Origin: Gracilimonas sp031580945
Lineage (GTDB): Bacteria; Bacteroidota; Rhodothermia; Balneolales; Balneolaceae
Direction of reading: 5' to 3'
NCBI GenBank assembly: GCA_031580945.1
Contig: JAVLBT010000056.1
Location: 1-17,466, forward strand
Length of the DNA: 17,466 nucleotides
Part shown: in pieces, positions 7,662 through 15,117 of the stretch
Layout of the letters: the number at the start of each line of letters is the position of its first letter
Position numbering within the stretch: position 1 is the stretch's first letter
Notes under the pieces: model-generated
Database searches by the model: none
The model's input: the letters and a program-made list of their open reading frames with translations, nothing else
What the model was told of the DNA's origin: nothing
Made by a program: the position numbers and the translations under genes

Positions 7662-7691
7662 ACAAGAGTGTTGAATACCTGATTTGTTACA
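7662..7691 (-). promoter_or_regulatory. Predicted ECF-type promoter, proximal copy
   Basis: On the minus strand: TGTAACA (7691-7685), 15 bases, ACTCTTGT (7669-7662). It is identical in layout to the motif at 3301-3330, and its last base lies 34 nt before the ATG of the small lipoprotein. Outside the two boxes the copies also share AAT just after the first box and an AC before the second. Confidence 0.65.
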
Positions 7692-7741
7692 GATTTATTA
7701 AAATTAACTAACCTTGCAAAAAGGCATAACAATATTCGACT

Positions 7742-7771
7742 ATAAGAGTGTCTCATACTGTATTTGTTACA
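7742..7771 (-). promoter_or_regulatory. Predicted ECF-type promoter, distal copy
   Basis: On the minus strand: TGTAACA (7771-7765), 15 bases, ACTCTTAT (7749-7742). It lies 80 nt upstream of the proximal copy in the same orientation. It could be a second start site or a second binding site, and also lies in the upstream region of the divergent sigma factor gene. Confidence 0.6.
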
Positions 7772-7894
7772 CATCTAATCTAAATCTTAATATTAATAGC
7801 CGCCACTAAAAGATTAAAAACGATTAATAATTCGAAAAAAATCACTTATTATTGAAACTGTTATCATATTTAAAAGATCAGTCCTTAAGTAAAA

Positions 7895-7913
7895 CAGCAA
7901 AGCCGTTTTGCTG
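7895..7913. other. Hairpin in the leader of the sigma factor gene
   Basis: CAGCAAA (7895-7901) and TTTGCTG (7907-7913) are perfectly complementary around a 5-nt loop (GCCGT), 42 nt before the TTG start of the sigma gene. In the AT-rich spacer 7628-7955 this is the clearest structure besides the promoter motif copies. It might influence translation of the weak TTG-started frame, or be an operator-type dyad. Confidence 0.4.
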
Positions 7914-7955
7914 AGATCAACAGATCTATTCACTGAGATAAATTTTAAAAAATAG

Positions 7956-8528
7956 TTGGTTAGTTTGGCACAACTAAGAGTTGATTATTCGGAATTAGTA
8001 GAGGCTCTTCATAAAGGAGATGACGCCAAAGCTAGTGAGCTGCTGTCGGAAGTAATTCCAAGACTGGAAGATTATCTGAGAGTAGTTATGCGGGCAGAGG
8101 AAAATGCAGCAAAAGAATGTGTACAACAAGCATTTTTGGATGTATTTGAGCAGGTTAGAAAAAACAATATCCGAAACAGTAAATATATCTTCAGCTATTT
8201 GATCAAATCTGCGCGACACGAGTATATGCGTTATGTAAAAAGGCAACACAAGTTCGATTATGAAGAGGGAGCTTTAAATGAAGTTTTTGAGCCTGAAGAG
8301 CAATTTAAAAACCTGCTTGATAAGGAAAGGCAGCGAATTTTAGAAGAATGCTTGAGTGAGCTTCGAAAGAAGTCTCGTGAATTCATTGAGTACTTTATGG
8401 ATAAGCCTGACGCTACAACCAAATCTGTTGCCGACGAATTTGATCTCTCAGGAGCTAACGTCCGCACCAAAAAGCATCGTATTTTGAGCAGACTACACCA
8501 CTGTTATAAGCGAAAATCCAACCAGTGA
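7956..8528 (+). CDS. Sigma-70 family (ECF-type) RNA polymerase sigma factor
   Basis: A 190-residue protein with two sigma domains. Region 2 spans about 35-98 (DYLRVVMRAEENAAKECVQQ onward, FLDVFEQV, then the aromatic and basic -10-reading helix SYLIKSARHEYMRYVKRQ). Region 4 spans about 128-185, with a helix-turn-helix at TTKSVADEFDLSGANVRTKK (154-173) and basic recognition helix HRILSRLHHCYKRK. Regions 1 and 3 are absent, as in ECF factors. Region 2 is divergent, so this is not one of the common ECF groups that I can name. The start is uncertain: TTG at 7956 directly after an in-frame stop, or TTG at 7965; no ATG fits. The neighbouring anti-sigma-like gene, the CHAT protease gene and the shared promoter motif suggest a local regulatory circuit. 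It ends 1 nt before the stop of the convergent gene at 8530. Confidence 0.85.
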   Translation: MVSLAQLRVDYSELVEALHKGDDAKASELLSEVIPRLEDYLRVVMRAEENAAKECVQQAFLDVFEQVRKNNIRNSKYIFSYLIKSARHEYMRYVKRQHKFDYEEGALNEVFEPEEQFKNLLDKERQRILEECLSELRKKSREFIEYFMDKPDATTKSVADEFDLSGANVRTKKHRILSRLHHCYKRKSNQ

Positions 8529-8529
8529 C

Positions 8530-9138
8530 CTAAAAATTAATTCTAAATCCTGAAGCAGTTACTTCGAACTGACCGGATAAGTCTATAAGGTCTGATGTGA
8601 TCGGAGAGTGAATAAAATAAAGTACGAGATCAAATGCGAAAAGAAAGGCGCCCTGCAAAATCAATGACTTTCCATATCCCTCCAGACGGGGTGTACCTTT
8701 TCTGATACCACGTTCCCAAAGCCATGCTCCGGTTGCCATATAACCAACATCCAACCCGGTATTTAACAGCAGAATTTTATCAAGATTCTGGAGCTTGCCA
8801 ACCGATTCCGAGTAACCTAAGGTAGACACATCCAGTTGGGAAATACTAAACAGTGCAAACCCGGCAATACCAAGGTTTACAATATTCCAACCAGCATTCA
8901 TTTGATGGAAATATTTGGTGTCATCTTCGCTCAGAAAATACCCGGCAGAACCTGATAAAATGTTTAAAGTAGCCCAACTACCAAGAAAAATCATACCTTT
9001 TTTTTGAAGCTCCTGCGATTTTTGTGCGTAAAACTGGGTATCAAAAGTACTGGATTGTGCATGTAACAACTCCGGTAAAAAAGCGATTAAGAGCGCAGAA
9101 AAAGTTAAATAAAGGCAAATAATTCGTGTGTAACGCAT
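8530..9138 (-). CDS. Multi-pass membrane protein, unknown function
   Basis: A 202-residue protein that begins with a signal or first membrane helix (about 5-25, with an LLHAQSS site that looks like signal peptidase I cleavage). Further hydrophobic segments follow at about 48-68 (MIFLGSWATLNILSGSAGYF), 81-102 (NAGWNIVNLGIAGFALFSI), 122-143 (LLLNTGLDVGYMATGAWLW) and 158-178. The pattern of small residues (G, A, N, S) in the helices is typical of a conserved Bacteroidota membrane family without assigned function; I am not sure enough to name a DUF. It is the last gene of a minus-strand run, 12 nt after the pdeM stop, so it is probably co-transcribed with the helicase and phosphoesterase, although nothing in it points to DNA repair. 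Confidence 0.75.
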   Translation of the reverse strand: MRYTRIICLYLTFSALLIAFLPELLHAQSSTFDTQFYAQKSQELQKKGMIFLGSWATLNILSGSAGYFLSEDDTKYFHQMNAGWNIVNLGIAGFALFSISQLDVSTLGYSESVGKLQNLDKILLLNTGLDVGYMATGAWLWERGIRKGTPRLEGYGKSLILQGAFLFAFDLVLYFIHSPITSDLIDLSGQFEVTASGFRINF

Positions 9139-9150
9139 TTTTAGTTGTGG

Positions 9151-9813
9151 CTAAATTAATGAGCTTAGATCCATTACATTATCATCAACCACACCATAAA
9201 CCAAATCATTCTGTGTGGGCTTGATGCGATAATTCCCAGTGAAAGTTCCAAATGCCGGGAGCATGCAATGGTTTAGGCCGAAGTAGAAACAAGGAACGTA
9301 TACATTTTGCCGCCCTTTTGCAGAAAGCTTTATTGCAGGATGGATGTGTCCGGTTATTGGATAATAACTGGATTCCGTGGCTTCACTTTCATCATGCATA
9401 AAAATAAATGGTTCTAATTCGTACTGATTGGTACACTCAAGTCCCATTTTTTCAAATTCAAATCTTGTTAGAATATCATGATTGCCAATTGTAAGGATCA
9501 TTTCGATATCAGAATGTGACTTACGCCATTGCTTGAATGTTTCTGTTTCAGCATTCATTTCACTGTGGAAAAGATCACCTAAGAATAAAATACTTGAGGG
9601 TTTGGTCTTTTTTAATAGCTCTTCTAATCGTTGGATGTTGGACTTATTAACAGATTCTGGAATAGCAATTCCATGCTTTCTAAAATGACCCGACTTTCCA
9701 AAATGGACATCTGAAACCACCAGGAGATTTCTCTCTTTCCAAAACAAAGCTTTTTGCGGAAACAAAACTAAGGTTTGTTTTTTAAAGGTGATATTCAGAT
9801 GACTAATTATCAT
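9151..9813 (-). CDS. pdeM: Ligase-associated metallophosphoesterase/endonuclease PdeM
   Basis: A 220-residue calcineurin-like metallophosphoesterase. All metal-binding motifs are present: SDVHFGK (Asp35, His37), GDLFHS (Asp80, His83), GNHD (110-113), His140 in FMHDE and GHIH (155-158). The length and order match the ligase-associated DNA damage response enzymes (PdeM/MPE), which act as Mn2+-dependent phosphodiesterases on DNA and are normally encoded beside an Lhr-type helicase, an ATP-dependent DNA ligase and a beta-CASP-like exonuclease. Here the helicase lies directly upstream: its TGA overlaps the pdeM ATG in ATGA (9810-9813), so the two are translationally coupled. It is a soluble, cytoplasmic protein. 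The ligase and exonuclease partners are not adjacent. Confidence 0.93.
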   Translation of the reverse strand: MIISHLNITFKKQTLVLFPQKALFWKERNLLVVSDVHFGKSGHFRKHGIAIPESVNKSNIQRLEELLKKTKPSSILFLGDLFHSEMNAETETFKQWRKSHSDIEMILTIGNHDILTRFEFEKMGLECTNQYELEPFIFMHDESEATESSYYPITGHIHPAIKLSAKGRQNVYVPCFYFGLNHCMLPAFGTFTGNYRIKPTQNDLVYGVVDDNVMDLSSLI

Positions 9814-12272
9814 TTGACGTGTTTTTCGAGCTGATTCTGCATTTTTTGAATTCGGTCAATGAGTTTTTCAGAGCTTAGCTTCTCTCGGAGCCTGTCCACC
9901 ATAATTGGAAAAGCATATGGTGTAAACCGTTCAGTTAAATTGAATACAATATGCTGTTCAGAGATCTTTATTAATGCTTTCCGAAGCCGAACTTCATCCA
10001 GTTGTATGCTCATTACTTCATCAAAAGCTTGCTGAATTAGCAGATGGTCCGGTTCATATTCCATGAATACATCAAAGAATAAGCTACTCGACATTTGCAA
10101 GTGTTTATTAGTTTTTGCCTGGCCGGGAAATCCTTGGAAAACTAATCCTGCAATTTGGCAAATTTCTCGAAATCTACGTTTTGCAAGCTCAGCACTATTT
10201 ATGCTGGCCATGATATCTTCAACCAAGTTGTTTGAAGAGAACAGGTCTTCACTCAAGGCTTTTTCAATCGGGATATCCTGGTCCGAAAGCAGCTCAAAGC
10301 CATAATCATTCATTGCAATAGAAAAAGTAATAGGGGTCATTTTTGACAACCGATGTGCAATTAGTGCCGACATCCCCTCATGTACATATCGTCCTTCAAA
10401 AGGAAAGAAGAAAACGTGGCAACCCTCCCTGGAAAAAGACTTCTCGATAAGAAATTGATCTTCATCGGGAAGAGTTGACCAATCTCGCTGAATTTCGAAC
10501 AAAGGTTCCAAAGTTTTAAGTTCAACATCATCGAATTCATTTTGTACAGCCTGATGCATTTTTTTGCGAAGAATATGAGTCATGTTAGAAGAAAGTGACA
10601 TTCTTCCCCCCAAATATGAAGGCACTTTCGATGAACTACCTTTAGCCCTTTTTACGAAAACGGTCATGTCTTTGATCTTCACCAATTCCAGATTTCGGCC
10701 AGCGAACCAGAATGTTTCACCAATATTCAATTGTGCGATAAACCATTCTTCAACGGCTCCCAACGATCTGCCACTCATGTATTTTACCCTTAGCATAGCA
10801 TCACTTGCTATGGTACCAATACTCATACGATGGCGGCGGGCGATCTTTCGACTGTTAACTTTATAGAGCCCATTTTCTTCGATCTCAACCTTAGAATATT
10901 CATTATAGCGCGCCAAAGACTTCCCTCCCTGGGTGATGAATTGCAGGATCAAATTCCATTCTTTCCTGGAAAGCGTTTGGTATGCAAATGTTTTTTTGAT
11001 CTCAGGGTAGATCTCATCTGGGAAAAAGCCATCTGAGACTGCTAAAGTCACCAGATACTGTATAAGTACATCATAAGGCTTTAATATAGGTTCACGACTT
11101 TCCATCTCCTCCGAGTTTATAGCCGATCGTAAAGCCGCTGCTTCTACTAATTCCAGGGCATGCGTGGGCACAAAGTGTATTTTACTTGTTGAACCGGGTT
11201 GATGTCCACTTCGGCCAGCACGTTGCATAAAACGTGCAACTCCTTTTGGACTTCCTATTTGTATCACCGTTTCAACCGGACTAAAATCCACACCTAAATC
11301 CAAACTTGAAGTGCAGACTACAGCTTTTAAAACACCTTCGTGCAGAGAACTCTCAACCCAATCCCGAACTTTTCGATCTAATGAACCATGATGAATGGCA
11401 ATAGTCCCGGCAAGATCAGGACGCATTTCCAATAAATTTTGGAACCAAATTTCTGATTGGGCACGAGTATTTGTGAATATTAGCGTAGAACGACTTTCAT
11501 CAATGATGGGTAGTATTTTAGGAAGCAGCTTTAATCCCAAATGACCATACCATGGGAAATTTTCCATTTCATCCGGAAGTATGGATTCGGCATGAATGTT
11601 TTTTTGAACTTTAGCTTTGATTATCGTTGGCTTTGTATCCTGTTCCGGTCCAGTCAATACATCAAGGGCTTCATCCAGATTTCCAATGGTGGCAGAAATC
11701 CCCCAGACTGAAAGCTCTGGCCGAAGCCCGCGTAATCTGGATAACCCTAATTCAGTTTGGATTCCCCGTTTAGATCCAAGTAGTTCATGCCATTCGTCCA
11801 CTATGACTGCATCTAAATTTTTGAAATGCCGTGTATAGTTTTTTTGTGCCAATAGAATGTGCACGCTCTCAGGAGTTGTAATAAGTACTTCTGGCATCCG
11901 TCGATTCTGATTTTGCTTGACAGATTGGGAAACATCACCAGTGCGTCTTCCAATTTTCCAGGGAATACCAAGTTCATCTACAGAGTTTTGCAGCGCTTTT
12001 TGAATGTCTTTTGCCAGTGCTCGTAAAGGAGTGATCCAAAGAACCTTCAGGCCATTGTTGGTTTTATTTTGATAAGTATCGGGATGTTCATTGATCCACT
12101 TTATGAGATTGGGCATCCATAAAGCAAAAGTTTTTCCACTACCAGTGGGTGCATTAAGAAGGCCATTTTTCCCACTTAGAAACGCATTCCATACATCATG
12201 CTGAAATGGAAAAATGTTCCATCCTTTTGCAAAAAACCATTCGTTAATAATTTTGTAGCCTTTATCAGACAA
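9810..12272 (-). CDS. Ligase-associated DEXH-box helicase (Lhr-Core type)
   Basis: An 820-residue superfamily 2 helicase of the ligase-associated class. Motifs in order: APTGSGKT (41-48, Walker A), TPLRAL (81-86), TTPESV (132-137), DEWH (159-162, Walker B), SAT (193-195), the RecA2 elements FTNTR (266-270), TSSLDLGVDF (321-330) and QRAGRSGH (350-357). After these comes the winged-helix and C-terminal core typical of Lhr (about 380-820). The length matches Lhr-Core rather than full-length Lhr (over 1400). Lhr proteins are ATP-driven 3'-5' translocases that unwind DNA and RNA:DNA hybrids, thought to act in DNA repair. The start is TTG (12270-12272); no upstream ATG exists before an in-frame stop. 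It is the first gene of the cluster with pdeM, with which it overlaps by 4 nt. Confidence 0.93.
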   Translation of the reverse strand: MSDKGYKIINEWFFAKGWNIFPFQHDVWNAFLSGKNGLLNAPTGSGKTFALWMPNLIKWINEHPDTYQNKTNNGLKVLWITPLRALAKDIQKALQNSVDELGIPWKIGRRTGDVSQSVKQNQNRRMPEVLITTPESVHILLAQKNYTRHFKNLDAVIVDEWHELLGSKRGIQTELGLSRLRGLRPELSVWGISATIGNLDEALDVLTGPEQDTKPTIIKAKVQKNIHAESILPDEMENFPWYGHLGLKLLPKILPIIDESRSTLIFTNTRAQSEIWFQNLLEMRPDLAGTIAIHHGSLDRKVRDWVESSLHEGVLKAVVCTSSLDLGVDFSPVETVIQIGSPKGVARFMQRAGRSGHQPGSTSKIHFVPTHALELVEAAALRSAINSEEMESREPILKPYDVLIQYLVTLAVSDGFFPDEIYPEIKKTFAYQTLSRKEWNLILQFITQGGKSLARYNEYSKVEIEENGLYKVNSRKIARRHRMSIGTIASDAMLRVKYMSGRSLGAVEEWFIAQLNIGETFWFAGRNLELVKIKDMTVFVKRAKGSSSKVPSYLGGRMSLSSNMTHILRKKMHQAVQNEFDDVELKTLEPLFEIQRDWSTLPDEDQFLIEKSFSREGCHVFFFPFEGRYVHEGMSALIAHRLSKMTPITFSIAMNDYGFELLSDQDIPIEKALSEDLFSSNNLVEDIMASINSAELAKRRFREICQIAGLVFQGFPGQAKTNKHLQMSSSLFFDVFMEYEPDHLLIQQAFDEVMSIQLDEVRLRKALIKISEQHIVFNLTERFTPYAFPIMVDRLREKLSSEKLIDRIQKMQNQLEKHVK

Positions 12273-12672
12273 GTAACTATAGTTGTGGTGTTTGTAATAT
12301 TAGCAGTACAAAAATGTTGATGGAAAAATAGTTCAAATTTTTAAAGAAATGTGGAGTATGGGGCGTACCTACGGCCACTTTTTTCTTGTACAAAACTATT
12401 AATACTTTTTAGCTTCTAATGACTCTTTGAGTGCATAATAGAAACCTGAATTATTTACCAGTGGTACTTGTCCCGGCCAACATGGTAACCCAAAGCGACA
12501 GTTTGAGGGAAGTATATAGTCATTCGAAAACTGAGTGGCAGAGCCACTAATCAAAGTACTTGTCCACACCTAATTCAAAAAAATGATAAAATCTATCAAA
12601 AAAGCGTTTCCACTTGATTCTCCGCTGAAAAAACCTCAACATCAATCAAAATCTTAAACCAACCAAATTACT
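12273..12672. other. Non-coding spacer between the divergent helicase and acs genes
   Basis: A 400-nt spacer must contain the promoters of both divergent genes, but I cannot assign boxes with confidence. It holds a perfect hairpin at 12534-12548 and a 10-nt direct repeat GTACTTGTCC at 12464-12473 and 12556-12565. The middle part is less AT-rich than the flanks. Open frames here are tiny and not convincing. Confidence 0.6.
12534..12548. other. Short perfect hairpin in the helicase/acs spacer
   Basis: AGTGGC (12534-12539), 3-nt loop AGA, GCCACT (12543-12548). No T-tract follows, so it is not an obvious intrinsic terminator. It lies between the two copies of GTACTTGTCC and could be an operator or the trace of a lost element. 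Confidence 0.4.
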
Positions 12673-14571
12673 ATGTGGCTAAACATTAAATCATTTGAAG
12701 ACTATCATGCAACTTTTAAAGAAAGTGAGAAAGATCGGCTCAAGTTTTGGGATCATGAAGCCGGTACTTTTTACTGGCGTAAGCGCTGGGATAGAACACA
12801 GTCTGGTAGTTTTGAAGATGCAAATATCAAATGGTTTGAAGGGGGAAAGCTGAATGTTACTGAGAATGCGTTAGACCGACACCTTAATACGATTGGTAAC
12901 AAAACAGCATTTATTTTTGAGCCTAATCATCCCGATTCTTTTCGCCGAACAATTACTTACAAGCAGTTACACGAGGATGTTTGTCGTTTTGCAAATGTAC
13001 TTGAAAGTAAAGGTATAGAAAAGGGAGATCGGGTTGTTATATACATGGCTATGACCCCTGAGTTAGTGATATCTGCACTGGCTTGTGCTCGTATTGGGGC
13101 AGTTCATTCCATTGTATTTGCAGGATTTTCTTCACAGGCATTATCAGAAAGGATCAATGATTGTGATGCTAAGATGCTGATCACGAATGACGGCCTTCGC
13201 CGGGGAGATAAACATGTACCATTGAAAGATATTTCTGATGAAGCCCTGGAAAATTCACCATCCGTTGAAAGCGTGATCGTTTGTCAACGCACAAACCGCG
13301 ATATTGATTGGAAAGAAGGCCGCGATGAATGGTGGCATATGCTTATAAGAAATGCTTCCCGGCAGCATGAGGCTGTAACAATGGACGCCGAAGATCCGCT
13401 TTTTATTCTTTACACTTCCGGTTCAACTGGAAAACCAAAGGGGGTAGTTCATACATGCGGTGGATATATGGTGTATACGAGTTATTCTTTTAGGCAAGTA
13501 TTTCAGGTTGGAGCAGATGATGTATACTGGTGTACGGCTGATGCAGGATGGATCACCGGTCATAGTTATATTATTTATGGTCCGTTATTCAATGGGGCTA
13601 CGGGAATTATTTTTGAAGGAACACCTACGTATCCTGATGCCGGTCGTTTATGGGAAGTAGTTGAGAAATATAGTGTAACTCACTTTTATACAGCACCCAC
13701 AGCTATTCGGGCATTGATGTCATATGATATGGATTATGTGAAAAAATATGACCTCAGTTCACTTAAAGTTTTGGGAACCGTTGGTGAACCGATCAATGAA
13801 GAAGCCTGGCATTGGTATCACGACCACATTGGAGGGGGAACTTGTCCGATCGTTGATACTTGGTGGCAAACTGAAACGGGCGGTATTATGATCTCACCAT
13901 TGGCAGGAATCACCCCCACTAAACCTGGTTTTGCGACCCTACCTCTTCCGGGTGTTTTCCCAACCCTAATGGACGAGAACGGTGATGAGATAGAAGGAAA
14001 TGGCGTGCAAGGAAATTTATGCATCAAACATCCGTGGCCAGGAATTGCTCGAACGGTTTACGGGGATCATGACCGATACATTAAAACTTATTTGAGTACA
14101 TACGAAGGATATTATTTCACCGGAGATGGGTGTCGCCGTGATGAAGATGGATATTACCGAATAACCGGGCGCGTTGATGATGTCCTGAATGTTTCAGGCC
14201 ATCGTTTAGGAACGGCCGAGATCGAGAATGCTCTGGATGAGCACCCTAAAGTAGTTGAAACAGCTGTGGTCGGGTATCCTCATGATATCAAAGGGCAGGG
14301 TGTGTATGCATTCATGATCTGCGAAGGGGAGATCAAAGATCAGGAAGGATTCAAAAAAGAACTCTTAGACCTGGTTACAAAGATCATTAGTCCGATTGCA
14401 AAACCGGACAAAATTCAGGTAGTAGGTGGATTGCCTAAAACCCGTTCCGGCAAGATCATGCGCAGGATCTTGAGAAAGATCGCAGCTGACGACCTGGATA
14501 ATCTTGGAGATATCTCAACACTACTTGATCCAAGTGTAGTTGAGGACATCAAAAAAGGAAAGGCCATTTAA
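12673..14571 (+). CDS. acs: Acetyl-CoA synthetase (AMP-forming)
   Basis: A 632-residue ANL-superfamily ligase that activates acetate through acetyl-AMP to acetyl-CoA, in the cytoplasm. Motifs: YTSGSTGKPKGVVHT (247-261, P-loop A3), YPDAG (320-324), VDTWWQTETGG (394-404), which contains the tryptophan pair of the acetate-specific pocket, YFTGDGCRRDEDGYY (481-495), GRVDDVLNVSGHR (499-511, hinge and A8) and PKTRSGKIMRR (588-598) with Lys594, the catalytic lysine that acetyltransferases silence in this family. The length and the aligned N-terminus (FWDHEAGTFYW, at 25-35) fit Acs rather than propionyl- or long-chain-CoA ligases. It stands alone in its orientation; the strong hairpin at 14686-14725 follows. 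The ATG has no Shine-Dalgarno sequence. Confidence 0.96.
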   Translation: MWLNIKSFEDYHATFKESEKDRLKFWDHEAGTFYWRKRWDRTQSGSFEDANIKWFEGGKLNVTENALDRHLNTIGNKTAFIFEPNHPDSFRRTITYKQLHEDVCRFANVLESKGIEKGDRVVIYMAMTPELVISALACARIGAVHSIVFAGFSSQALSERINDCDAKMLITNDGLRRGDKHVPLKDISDEALENSPSVESVIVCQRTNRDIDWKEGRDEWWHMLIRNASRQHEAVTMDAEDPLFILYTSGSTGKPKGVVHTCGGYMVYTSYSFRQVFQVGADDVYWCTADAGWITGHSYIIYGPLFNGATGIIFEGTPTYPDAGRLWEVVEKYSVTHFYTAPTAIRALMSYDMDYVKKYDLSSLKVLGTVGEPINEEAWHWYHDHIGGGTCPIVDTWWQTETGGIMISPLAGITPTKPGFATLPLPGVFPTLMDENGDEIEGNGVQGNLCIKHPWPGIARTVYGDHDRYIKTYLSTYEGYYFTGDGCRRDEDGYYRITGRVDDVLNVSGHRLGTAEIENALDEHPKVVETAVVGYPHDIKGQGVYAFMICEGEIKDQEGFKKELLDLVTKIISPIAKPDKIQVVGGLPKTRSGKIMRRILRKIAADDLDNLGDISTLLDPSVVEDIKKGKAI

Positions 14572-14685
14572 TACAGGTAATATAAAACTGGTATGAATGA
14601 ATTTGTACTTGAGAATTCGGAGTTCCGGTATAAGATCTAACGAAAAAGTTGGACCAAACAGAGGCCTGATACCAATAAATTGAAA

Positions 14686-14725
14686 CTAAATCCTGTTAGG
14701 GTTAAAAACCTGACAGGATTTTTAG
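14686..14725. terminator. Bidirectional intrinsic terminator
   Basis: CTAAATCCTGT (14686-14696) pairs with ACAGGATTTTTAG (14713-14725, two extra T). Inside, AGG-GTT and AAC-CT continue the stem with a bulge. On the plus strand a run of five T closes it; on the minus strand TTTAGTTT follows. It lies between the convergent ends of acs and the 122-residue membrane protein gene and could serve both. Confidence 0.8.
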
Positions 14726-14726
14726 T

Positions 14727-15095
14727 TTACAGCCCAATCAAATACCCAACCGGTAAAATTAGTAAACTCACCATCAATAAGATCAGCCTAAAACGGGTCT
14801 TAACAAAATTGGGATGAAAAAATAAACCGTAGGTTAGGGGTTTGTCATTGGTCATCCAGTCGTAATAGTGATGACGATGGACGGTTCCAAGTGCCATTGT
14901 CACATGCCCGTGCAAGATGGTTAGCATAAAAGGCACCGCAAAAACAAAAGCGCCAGCATATCTTGCAAAAACGTCTAAACCGGCTAATTCGGCACCATAA
15001 TAATAAGGCCAGGCAAAAAGCACCATCATGGGAACCGTAAGCAACCAATTAATGATGGAAATGCGCTTATAGTTTGATTCTGTTAACTCTGACAC
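14727..15095 (-). CDS. Small membrane protein with histidine-rich loop, unknown function
   Basis: A 122-residue protein with a GTG start and three predicted transmembrane helices at about 14-34, 43-66 and 103-121. Between the second and third helices lies a conspicuous loop, HGHVTMALGTVHRHHYYDWM (62-81), with five histidines, an arrangement that could bind a metal or heme, although no known motif is met. I do not recognise a family. It begins 22 nt after the stop of the alanine dehydrogenase gene, so it is likely in the same transcript, and its stop abuts a bidirectional terminator. A different-frame ATG at 15106-15108 gives no sensible protein, which supports the GTG start. Confidence 0.7.
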   Translation of the reverse strand: MSELTESNYKRISIINWLLTVPMMVLFAWPYYYGAELAGLDVFARYAGAFVFAVPFMLTILHGHVTMALGTVHRHHYYDWMTNDKPLTYGLFFHPNFVKTRFRLILLMVSLLILPVGYLIGL

Positions 15096-15117
15096 AATAG
15101 TGTTTCATTTTTTTCGA

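Noticed and set aside
3220..8528. CRISPR-linked (type III-E) interpretation of the TPR-CHAT gene
   Set aside because: No CRISPR repeats or cas genes are visible, and the CHAT protein has membrane segments that Csx29 lacks; only the analogy of a TPR-CHAT protease acting on sigma control is retained.
12479..12550. 22-codon frame starting with ATG at about 12480 and ending at the 12534-12548 hairpin
   Set aside because: Too short, no ribosome binding site and no recognisable sequence; more likely chance in a non-coding spacer.
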